Assembly: GCA_013398175.1 (NCBI GenBank)
Contig: VZRZ01003109.1
Span: forward strand, 151,417 to 215,416
Length of the DNA: 64,000 nucleotides
Direction of reading: 5' to 3'
DNA from: Climacteris rufus
Taxonomy: Eukaryota; Chordata; Aves; Passeriformes; Climacteridae
The notes under the pieces are model-generated. The model was not told where the DNA came from. It saw only the letters and a program-made list of their open reading frames with translations, and searched no databases. This document shows positions 12,901 to 24,900 of this stretch, one piece after another (position 1 is the stretch's first letter; every line of letters begins with the position of its first letter). The translations under genes and the position numbers were made by a program.

Positions 12901-15900
12901 GGCAAGAGTTCCTATGAGTTAAAAAATCCTGACCCAGGTCATAGGAGTTTTCTAGAAAACTTCTAGTTTTCCAGTCTTCTAGTTTTCTTCATTACTTAAC
13001 ATGTAAAATGTCCTACAACTACTTTGTCCCCTAAACTTGAGTTTATAGGATATAAAAGAAATGTGAAAAATGGTAACTTTATGCCCCATTATATTAAGCC
13101 TTGGTGTGCTCTGACCTTGACCATTAGATCAGGAAGGAAGAGAAAATGCTCTGGCTCAGCAGAGTTAGCACTACCAAGCTTCTGTCTTTGGCCCTGTGCA
13201 TCTTGATGAATATCTCCACATGCTCCTGGAAGCCTCTCCCCAGTCTGAAAACCACACGCAATAAAAACAGCCCAAATTCATGTTTAGGCTGACTCTGTGG
13301 TTCTTCCTCATGTTTTCATGTTTTCTGTCTTCCTGTCCTGCTGTCATAGTCCTCTCAATAAGTATCTGCCTTGTAAATGCCTGTCCCGTGGCTGTAAGCA
13401 GGGATGTGGAAGAGCTGGATGCAGAAATAGGTGCTCGTCAACTTTGCAGCTCTTTTTATAGAGCTGCCAGAGCGGCGCAGCCCTCGCCGTTCCCGTGACA
13501 ACCCCTCTCTGACTGTAGCTGCTTGCGTTCTGTTTTTTTCCCAACTAACTGATTTTTCTGTCTCTGCGATGTTTCTTGTGGTTTAACTAGGACAAAAGTA
13601 TAGCATAGTGTCCTTGTTTAGTAATGAGCACGTGCTGTCTGCAGGCTTTGAAATAGACACCCCCGACAGCTTCGGAAGAACGTGTCTCCACGCGGCCGCT
13701 GCCGGAGGGTGAGTACCTGGCACTGGGGCTGCCCCGAGGCATCTCGTGGCTTCCTTGCAGATTTGGTGCCAGCCAGCTTGGCTGTGCCATCCATGGGGAA
13801 ATTTATTGCTGTGCAAGGGAAGCAAAGCAGTCTGATGTCACATTTGGGCCCCTCGAGGCTGTCTTTTGCCGCTGCCCTCAGGAAGGGTGAGCTGGGTTGT
13901 GATTTGAACATGGGTTTCAGGCAGAGGGGAAAACTCTTCATGCCCTGAGAAGACTGTTCCAGCTTTCACTGGGGTACTGCACTCTCAACCAGGCCTGCCT
14001 GTGGGCCACAACAGCCACTGAGGGCCAGCAGTCTGCAGGAAAGCATCAGTCCCTAGGGAACAGCAAGTGAGGCATAGGAGCTGTAGCTCCTGGGATGCTG
14101 CTGGCAGGCGAGTTACTCCTGGCCTCTGTCTTTGGACTGTCCTTGTCCAAAGATGCAGCTATTAAACAGTGCCCATCAGATTGCAGCCTTGGAGTCCAAA
14201 CATAGCTCATCTCTCTCTCCCATTTTCAGGTGAAAATTTAAAAGTTTCTAAAAGAAAAACCAACAAACCAAAGCAACAACAACAAAAAAAACCCAACCCA
14301 AAACCAGTCTCCAAATCATAAAGTCAGAAGGGTGTCCTTCTCTCAGGATCATGCATTCCTGAAAAGTGCTGGGAGGCTGGAAATGGAAATTGAAGTGAAA
14401 ATTGAAGTGCGTCAATTTAAGATGTAACTGTAGTATCCAGTTAGTGTCAATATTTCCAAATAATTGTCAGTGAAGTGCTGTGGAGTTAATCTAGCAAAAG
14501 GACAAAACATTTGGCAAGCATCGAGTTTTGACTCTTCTATTGAGTACTTTATGGCTCAGAAAACAGCTGAAATGGAGCCTTGGCTGCAGCCCTTGGATTC
14601 TCTGTGGTTATAGCAAGCAGAAATGCTCATCCTCAGCAAATACTTGGCAATCATTCTGGAAGTTGCTTTTTCTTCCCAGTGGACCAAAATGTATATCATA
14701 AAGTTTTTGCTATTGAAAAAAAGAAAGAAGAAGAAAAAAGCTAGTGAAATTGATCCAAATACTGTTTTTATTATTCTTTTGGTATTACTCTTCTTGATAC
14801 TTCTCTCACATTAATAGAGGAGGTATGACAGTTGCTTGGATGGAGATTATTATAATATAGTTCAGATGCTATCTCTTTGATAAGGCTGCACCCTAAAAGG
14901 ATAATTAAAAACATGCTGGAAGTCCTTAAGAGGAGAGGCTTCAATAAGAAGCAAAAGTGGCTCGTGAAAATAAACTATGTTTTCCCAGTGGTTTACTATG
15001 ATTGTCATCACGAGCAAGTGTTTTTATTTTTAGTGCATTGTGGTGAGTGTTCTGTAGTTATTTTATGCAACAGCAATTTAGAGTTGGGATCAACATACAC
15101 CAAAATATTGCATTATCGCATCCAGTGCTTTTTTTTTCTCCTGTAGCTGGAGATAAACAAAAGCCATTGGTTTCTTTCCTGACACAGGCCTGTTACTCCC
15201 ATTACATCAATGGGAGCTGCAGAGGTGCTAGGATAAGGAACATACTTCTGTTCATCTGATCATGAGCACAAGTGATTTATCGCCCCTGTGAATGATAAGG
15301 AGTCTTGCAGAGTGCTGCTCTTCATTAGGTCATTTTCTGGCTTGGAGTCATACATTTATTTGCTTGTATTACAAAAGATGTCAGAATTCACCTGGTTTGT
15401 TTTCTATTAAAAATTACCGGCTTTAAACAAGATGAAGAAACAGCTATGATGTGGTGATTTCTCCTCCAACTCTAAAAATGCAATGTTGATGTGACAATCA
15501 CTTTAAATAGTTACACCCTTTATTCAACAAAATTCTTGGAGATGTATTTAAATCTATCAATAGTCAACAAATCATACAAGAATAAACCTAAAAGTGACTC
15601 TTGTGATTATATCTCACTATATAAACAGGATTTGAGCAAAGTGCTTACTGTTGAATACTTTGCTGAATGGGGGTGGATTTCGTTAAATGTCACCTCTTCA
15701 TTATTAGACTGGCATTTTGTAAGCTAGCAACAACTTTCTTCTAAAGTTCTCTTACAAAATACCAGTTCACTATGGGAAGCACTAGAGTTCAGCTGCCATT
15801 GGAAATCTTCAAACACACTGGTCACATTTACTGTGCTGCTTTTAATTTGGAAGATTATTTTTTTTTTCTTTTGCAGAAGAGAAGTTTGAGGTTGTCTAGA

Positions 15901-18900
15901 GGAAAAAAAAAAGGGGCTTTTTTAAGCTTTGTTTGATTGAATTTCACAATGTAGTTGGCTGTACCACGGTTTTGCAAAGAAAATAATGCAAAAATAATTA
16001 GAGTAACTTTTTCCTTTGGAGGGACAGGGAGCAATGCAGATGTAAGCTTCTGTTTTGTTCATGTTTTGTTCTCTTTACTTCTCTTTCCAGTAATGTAGAA
16101 TGTATAAAACTCTTGCAAAGCAGTGGAGCAGATTTTAATAAGAAGGACAAATGTGGAAGGTAGGTAAATTTTGAAGCTTTTTAAAAAAGAAAGAATCTGT
16201 CAGGCAAGGAATAAAGGCCCCCTCAATCTGGAAATCATATGTTCTATGAAAAATGGCAGTAAAATAAAGTAGTTTGGCCTTCTCTGCAGAACTCTTGCTG
16301 CTGAAATTAGATGCCAGACAGACAGGTGCAGGCTTCATTAAATACATTAAAGCCATCCCACCCTCTTGAGTTTTCTGTTCTAAAAATATCACAGGTTTTC
16401 ATTTTTTCTTACTGCCTAAATTCTTGTGTTTGTATGCCCAAGACAACACCTGGGTTATGATGGTAGGAGAGCTGTTATTTGATGTGCTTTCCAGAAGATT
16501 TTCCCCCCATAGAAAGCGTTGCTATGGGTGTTGCTATGCCAGCTAAACAAGATGCTGCGACGGACACTGTGCTTTGCTCTGCCTCCCAGCTGGAAGAAGT
16601 AGCGTGTCTGCAGAGCCACAGCAGAGGCTGTCACTGGGAATGGGCTATTTGCAAGCCACAGGTTGATGATCTGCATCCTATTAGGCTTTGTAGCAGCACC
16701 AGAACTTCCTATTAAGGCAATATTTTGTTGAATTTCCATAAATTGACATGCTGATATTGACTGCGGGAAATCTGTCGGAATGCCAGAATTAGGATTTATC
16801 TTTATCCTCTGTAGCACATATTGGAGTATGAGATAACAAATTGCCACTTATGTTCCAGGACCCCTCTGCACTATGCAGCTGCAAATTGTCATTTCCACTG
16901 TATCGAGACACTGGTGACAACAGGAGCCAATATTAACGAAACGGATGAGTGGGGACGCACCCCTTTGCACTACGCAGCTGCTTCTGACATGGACCGAAAG
17001 TAAGAGAGCCTCTGAGTAATGCCTGCTTCAAGTGTTTTGCTAAATCAGTGTCATTTTAGTCTCTTCATGATGCTGTGTTGTTTGAGCCAAGAAAATGATC
17101 CCACTAGCACAGGAATTTCCCTCAGATGTATGCATAGCTCCACACTGAGTTGCTCTGTAAGCCAAATCCCCAGATGATGTGGCATTTCAGCACCGTGGTT
17201 TACCTCTGGAGGAACACACAGTTTTACAGCCACCCTGTCCTATGGAACTATTTTCACAATGCTATGTCTTCTGTTTTCCTCTGTGTGGTTCCCTCACAAG
17301 AGTAAGCTCAGAGAATTTTCTACATTTGCTTTTTGAGTCTATCAGAAGAGATGGAGCAAGAGGCAACAGAGGGAGATTCCGAGATGGGCTACAGTGACAG
17401 ACAGACATTTGGCCATTCTGACAAATTTTTGGAAAAGATGGGATAGATCTGACCATCAGTCTCACTCCACTGTCAGAGCAGATGAAAATGCTTACCCTGT
17501 CCAAACAGGTTGCCTTTTTAGAGAGAGGTCTGAGGAATGTCCTTTGGCTGAATGCAGTGTTGTAGCTGTTAGAAAGGGGGAAAACAACTGAAAAACTTAG
17601 AAATGCTGTGGTTAGTGACTGTAATTTTAATTCCCAGATAGTTGCATATTCTGGCAGTCTCGTCTTTATAACATACTGTATAAAACAGATTCAGTTATCC
17701 TGTTAATTTTCTCTTAAAATTGTTAGCAACCTGTATTTATTTGAGGTCAACCTATGCTTTGTGTCTCATAGTGTCTCTAGACACTAAGGAACTAGTTTTT
17801 GGCTTCTTGTATAGTGAGGTCTGATAAAAGTACCTGCATAATTTCCAGCAGAATTCCACCTCAAAGCCACGTCAGGGAAAGTTTGGTTTGACTTTCTGGT
17901 AGAGTGCTGAATGCCCCATCAAAGCCTCGATAGCTTCTTCATAATTTGCTGTGATAATATTGATATAAAAATGTCTGCCCTGTCACCTGCAAATCTGAAC
18001 AGTGCTGGGAAGGAGGAGGCAGGGTTGTCAGAGGTCTGTGCTTGGCATGAAAATCAGTGTAGGCTTGTAGGAATACTTCCACCACTGGCTGTTTCTAATT
18101 CTGTCTTACCAGGGTGAGGTGTTACTTGGGGGTTGAGAATGATGATTCAGCGTGTGTTTTTCAGCTTTTGGTTCTTGGCAGGTGAAGTTCCTGCATTTAA
18201 ACAAGCTCTTGGTTAACTTCAGGATGTATCTGCTTTTATCCCTCATTTAAAAAAAAAAAAAGCTTACTTTAGTCACATCCTGAACTTTGGCAGAAATATA
18301 TGGCCTTTATTTGCCCTCACAGTCCAAACCTAAATTGATTCTGATGTGGTGATGCTGTCTTCTCATTAAACAGTATGAGATGTTCTGGAAGAAGCCCTAT
18401 TACATAGATGAAATGCTATTTGCAATCTGTGATTTCTTAGGTCAGAAATTTTTTTTTTTCTCCCATTGAATGTCAAAACACTCCCAAGGTCAGGCAATCT
18501 CATTCCAAAGAATATTCATCATTAACTCTGGATGTGGGTAGTTAATGAGCAGGGAGAAGAACCTGACCAGGAGATCACACAGTGTTGACAAGATGTTTGA
18601 CAGAAAGTGAGGAGAGTCAGCTACTGCAGACTCAAGAGAGACTGATTTAGTATCAGTGATTACAGTTGCTCTAAATCCTAAATGCTAGAGAAGAACCAGC
18701 AGCTTACTGTAGGAGGAAGCAAGGTGTGGTAATCCTGAATTAGTCTCTGGAAAGAAAAAAAGTGCACAACATTGCTGGGGGAGAAACAGAAGGAATCTAG
18801 AAAATGATGATCAAGCTGTATCTGATAGAAACAAGAATTTTTTTTGTTTTCTTCTGGCATTGACATGTGGGACAATAAATGTCATCACTGTCTCCATAGT

Positions 18901-21900
18901 TTCCAAAACTTACTAACTGCAGACCCATGCAGTGCACTTATTTAACTTGTATAATTAATTCTTATTGTTGGCTGGAGGAAGTCAGCTCCTTGAAGAGGAG
19001 CTTGGGAATGGGGACTGCATCAAAATCACCAGTATGATATTTTGAAAATAAGTTGTATTTTTCTGTCCTCTGTGCTAAGAAGAAAGAATATTTTAGGTAA
19101 CTCCCATGAAAATGCTGAAGAACTTGAAAGAACCACTGAGATGAAGGAAAAAGAAGCTGCATTGTAAGTTTGGTGTCCAAAAAGCAGTTAGACTTCATTT
19201 CTGGAGAATGCCACAGCTTTGGGTTGCAGTTTTATGCTCTGCTCTTGCTCATTCTTTGCTCTGCTAAACACAATGCTTGGCTTCAATGAGGGCTAAACTT
19301 AAGAATAAAACTCCACTCTCTTCTCTGTGCACATATTCCCTAATATTTCTGTTTCTGTGCTTGTTGCTGTTTCTTAATGGAACATGTACAGCTTCAGTAT
19401 TTTTACAATTCTTTAGTATCATGCACTATCTTTAGTTCATGCACAGCATAGTATGTATGTTGCAGAAAGAAGGAGCCAATGGCTTTCTCAATGCATTCAC
19501 CTGGATTAACATTTTAATCTATCTGCCTAATAACTTTTTTTCAAAAAAATCCCCTTTTTCATATAATGGCCTTACATTCACTACAGATTACAGGCTATGG
19601 AACAAAGTACTAATAACAAAATGATGGTATCTTGGTGGTATAAGAGAAAGTGGCAAGAGCTATAAAGAACAAAAGGGATCTTTTGAAAAACATGATTGAA
19701 ATAAAAACTAACAAAGAAGAAAATACATTCATGTTAAATGAATGTAATAAGCATACATTCAGTTAAATCTTTGTTCACGTCATGGTACAGAATTGTGTAG
19801 TTTCCTTTTAAACTTTGTAATAGAAACTCAATTTTATAATCTAGAGTAGCCACAAGAGTTTAGGTTGAAGATTTTTTTCATGAAGTTTATCGTCAAAGAT
19901 GAGTGGGGATTTTCTGTTTAAAAACCTGGTGAATGTGAGGAGCTGCTGGTGAAAAGTGATTTGAGGTGCTGCTTGGAATACAGGATTCACTGCCAATTTT
20001 CAGTGCCACTCCCAGCTGCAGCAAGGGATGAGTCTGTTCAATATTGTGAGCTCACATTTACACCAGTGAATTGTCCACAGGTGTCTCGAGTTCCTTCTGC
20101 AGAATGATGCCAACCCATCCATCCAGGACAAAGAGGGGTACAACACTGTGCACTACGCTGCTGCCTATGGGCACCGGCAGTGTTTGGAACTGGTGAGTGC
20201 TGGCTTTTGGAAGCCTCTATCTGCTGATAAAGCATGTGCATGTGCCAGGAGTAGGAACTCCCCTCGTGGTCAGTATTTGAGTTCTTTGGATAATCAGAAA
20301 TCTGTGAAAACCTGCAATCTGGTGCAATAAACTCAACTATTTGCAACCAGATGTATCTTAAAAACTTGTTCATCTTGATAATCAAGTCCTTATTCAACAC
20401 CCTGGTGCTTAAATGTTGCCTTCAAGTGGAGTTAATGTAGGCACAAATTAGTTTTAGCTGTGATCAGAATATTCCCAGTGTATGTATATGTGCCAGGAGC
20501 AAGGGACAGTCCCCAGTACATGACAGTGAATGTGCTTGATTTACCTGGCACTTTATCTGACTTGCAAATTGAGGGAGTGAATAGCTTTTGCCAACTGCAT
20601 ACCTGCAGTTTCTTTTTAGTCTCTGGTGAAATAAGAGCAACATCAACAAAGTTACCATAATCAAGATTAACCTTCTATGCAGGGTAACTGAGGGTAGTGT
20701 TTTGTTTATTTGTTTGTTGGCTTGTTTGTGGAGTTTTTTGCTTGTTGTTTTTTTACTGTTCTGGGTCTGAGTGATTAGAAATTGCATCTTATAAGAAGTA
20801 AAAAATTTTTAGGCAAACATTGGATTTGGGACACATATAGAATAGATTTATAAATGTTTGTGACTTGTAAAAGTATCATGAAGATGTGTGTTAACTGCTT
20901 GATATACAGGGTGATCAAAAATTATATATATAATATGTATTATATATGCTATATATGTATTATATAGCATATATTAATTATAAATAGGTTTTAATTGCTT
21001 AAAAAAACTCTAGTTAGAAAACTGTCTATATTCTTGCTTTCATAAGAACACTGTGTGCTGTTTAGTGTTATATGTTGTTTGGTTCTTTCTTTCTATGTTG
21101 AAGAGTCAAGTATTTAATTATTGAGAAGGACCTCTGCTCAGCACATGCTGCTTTTCACACCACATGTGCCACCACAGGCCTGCAGCTTGGAAACCTTAGG
21201 CAGTAACTCCACCTGGGCAGGCCTGGGTCAGAATTTCAGGTGGGATGGTAAAGCCTTTCTAGCTCCCACCTGCAAGCATGTATATTTAGGATACTTAAAA
21301 TACCACTGCTCCTTTGTTGCTTGTGGCAGTGAATTTGGCCTTGCCTTGTTTAGAGCCTTCTCCTAGGACTGATGTCTGGTGTCTCTGCCCCTGGGGCTCT
21401 CTGCTAATGTCCATTTGGGACAAAAAGAAATGCTGTTGGTATTTGAAGGTACAGAAAGAAAGAGGAGCCTCCCCTGTGCTGTGCATACACCATGCCTGTA
21501 TGGCCACAGCAACGTGAATTTCAACCTGACCTGTGTCTTATCACTGGATTCTTGCATGACTTGCACAAGCAGAGATCTCCATAAAAGCATGTTCACTGGG
21601 GCATTCTCTTGGAGCCTCCATGTCACAGTCCCTGTGTGCCATGAGGTGTGGATCAGGCATGGAGCAAGGTCTCCTCTCTTTTCTTTTGTTGCTGTGCACA
21701 TTTTCTGGCAATATATCAGTTGCAGGCAATGACCTGCTATCAAATCCTGGCCTTGCTTAGGCTTGGCAGAAAAAAGGAAGAGCTGGGAGCAGTGCATGTC
21801 AGAGGTGCTGGGTTTTCTTTTAATTTTGGAGGGGTGAAATGCAAACTGTGGGCCAGAGACAGCTGTGCAACACGTGTTCTATATTTGGACAGAAAACTTC

Positions 21901-24900
21901 CATGTTTTTCCATGTCAGTCTTCCTGTATTTGTGACTATAGCTGCAGTATGAAAACCCACGATCAAGCATCATTTACACAGTTAGAGTACACAGCTGTTC
22001 TGTGTACAGAAAACTGCCATGAATTTTAGTCTCTTGCATGCACAGGATCACTGTTGTGCACTAAGGGGTCAGCTTGAAAGTTTTGTGAGGAACAGGATTT
22101 TGCCATTGGTATTTGGAGGCTGACAGGCATCTCATTTTCTCTCTGGAATACAAAGGGTAAATGTGTCAGAAAGCATTTGTGCTCATCCAACAGTAGGACC
22201 AGGACCTGTCATCTTTGCATCCACTGTAAGAAGAAGGCAACTCAGTTTTGTTGTAGTGAGTTACCAAGTCCTGAGTTTAATAACTTTATATTTGATAGCT
22301 GTGAGTGTGTATTTGAAAACTTTGATACAGGCACCACCCTTACACTGATGCCTTTGCAATGCTGGAATTCAGGATGGCAAAAGGGCTGAAAGCAGAGTCT
22401 TGAGTAGCTGAAAGGTAATTCATGCTGTGGGCATGAAATGTGAAAGAATTCTCATGACTGAGTTTATTCACTTACTCCAATGTGGGACTCCCAGGTGTTA
22501 AGCCAATTGATTCCTGTGCTAATTCTGATAAAGCAGTGTCTTGTACAGACACTGCCATCCTGTACCACATCAAATAGGGTGTGGCAGGGTTATGGCTATT
22601 CCTGGCTCTTTGAAGGCTGTGTCTAAGTATTCCTCTGGTGCAGATGGAAAGGAGCCTTGCTGTCTTGTGAGGCTTACTGGTGGCTTAATCCCAGTTTGTT
22701 TTGCTCTCTGTGGCAGACCTATGACAAGGACTTCATCACGAACCATGACCTTGATTTTTGGTACCTATTAACAGCTGTGCATTGACTGCCCTCCTTACTC
22801 ATAATTGAAGCATCCAGTAAAGTTGAATTGCTTCTAGGTAAGACCTAGAGCTAGAGGCCCCTTCTCTTCTACATAGCAGAAAGGACTGTTTGTAATGAAA
22901 TGCCATCTTAGTCTCTAAGCCTTCTGTTTCTCCGTTTTGAAAACGAAACCAACAGAGATGTGCTGTGCCTTGTTTCTCCTGAGCCACACAAGACTCTCCT
23001 CACTAATGGTGCAGGCAGCTACCAGTTCCAGGGAACTGCAGGTTGAGATGATGGGCTGGTGTGGAGAGAAGGTGCACAAGGACAGCTGGTCATGTCTCAG
23101 GGGTACTTGGCTGGTTTTATTGCTCTAGCTTGGAAATACATGTTGTTTCTTGTTGTTTTTCTTCCGTGCCAATGAAAGGGAAAACTAGAATCACAGTATT
23201 TTTAGTTGCTCTTACTCAAGGGACAGTGGGAACCCAGCAGCACTACTTCCAATGTAAATATGTCTGTAGATAGGCAAGGAAATATCTTAATTGGTTTTTG
23301 CACATCCAATAACAGAGAAATTGATGTCTTAAAAGCACCAACTTTGAACCACTGATCTTTATCACAGCAACTCTGACATATGGAATACATGGGAAAACAT
23401 TTCCAATCCTTTCCATCCTGAAGAAAACATTTTCAGACCAGGTTATTGAAATAAATCCATTACTTTTCAGTGCTGTATTAACTTTACTATTTTATCCCCT
23501 GGGTAAATATTTTTTGTTTATTGTTGCTAGCTCATAAATGAAGGTATCTAGGAATTATCTTCCCTAGAACAAGACAGGTCTTTATGGGCCTAAAACTTGT
23601 TAGAGGAAAGAGTTTATGTGAAATATGGAGCTTTAATTCTGGTCAAAACTGAGCCAGGGTGGGTGCAAAAATAATCTTGTTTTTCTATGAGTAATGATTA
23701 CTAGATTTCTCTACATGCACAATACCGAGCTTCAGCAAAATGCTGGGGAATTATTTTGGTGTTCCAGAATATGTTAAGTTTATAAAAGACAATGTAAGAC
23801 TAATTTTTATTTACCCTCTCCCCCTTGTTTTTTGTATCAGGTATCTAAAAGAGCTCATTTCTAAACAAACACTCGCTTAAAAAGTAAGGCCAAAGAAGAT
23901 CCACAGTATCCAGTGGAATTTCCTTCACTGGGAATTTGATCTGTGCTTTAAGCAGATTCTCAGCATTGTAAAATATTTACATGTTTGAATGCAGTTTAGG
24001 AAATGCTGGTTTATCTGTGAAAATGTATTTTCATTTTTTGACTTCTGTGCTTACCATGAGCCCAATACCTTGGCAGGAATTTAGCTACATTTCTTTGTGG
24101 GGAGGACAGAGCTATTAGGAGAAATCAGGATTAAGAGTGGAAAGGTCATATCCTTTGACCCAAACAAATAAAATTTGTGTCTGAGCGTTCAATCACAGAG
24201 CTCAACAACAGAAGCTTTTTTCCTGGAGGACCTTTGGATTGTCTGGAATATTAGTGGGGTAGTTGCCCTGCAATGAATGATGTAATGTTGCTAAAAAGAA
24301 CAGAGTGGAAGCAGATCCTTCAGTTCTTTCTCCATCTGTAGGGAGCCATTCCTAAAGGCTGAATGGTGGGCATGTGTGCTTGCAAGCAACTGAAACTCCA
24401 ATCTGCCTTCCTGCTTCTAAAAATAACCTCAGGTTTGTTTAGGCTGGGGCTGACTTTGGTGTTGGGTAGTCAGTGAGATCGGTCACGACTGCTAGCTGGT
24501 GTTTTAGAGCTGATCACATCACCAAACTTCTTTGGAAAAAAAGAACGACCTGTGGGTTTTTTTCACATTGAAATGATCTCTTATCACAAAATCTTTATTG
24601 GTGTGAAAAGAGTGGAATTTAAATCGTAATTTCACATTAAAATTCTATCTGGAGAGACAGTCAAGCACTTTGTGCTGAAAAAAATAAGTTTCTGTGCAAT
24701 GGTAGGGCAAACAGAATTAAATGTCTGTCTCCTGTAGTTAAATCTCTTCTCTGACTGTAAGAATTGATGGAGACTTTTTCTTTTAATCTGCTCTTCTCTT
24801 TATCAGCAAATGAAATTCACTCTTTGACTAATAGAAATTGAATCGTCACAGGGGCTAATTCATTTGAGGGTGGCAGGAGAGCATGGTTTAACCAAAACTG

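Larger units (their letters stand above)
12270..19082 (+). other. Introns between exons w6 and w10
   Basis: Introns 12270-13644, 13709-16090, 16160-16858 and 17000-19082. Noted content: the palindrome GTTTTCTAGAAAAC at 12947-12960, an A-rich tract at 14255-14310, and a less AT-rich patch at 16478-16720 with RFX-like half-sites. No further coding exon was recognised. Confidence 0.6.

Noticed and set aside
12947..12960. Palindrome GTTTTCTAGAAAAC as a heat-shock element
   Set aside because: It contains one TTCTAGAA core, but there is no promoter context and no conservation evidence, so it is not called as a regulatory site.
21363..21797. 144-codon minus-strand frame and the overlapping + strand frames
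   Set aside because: Open in several frames at once with no recognisable protein. This is expected in a locally less AT-rich intron segment.
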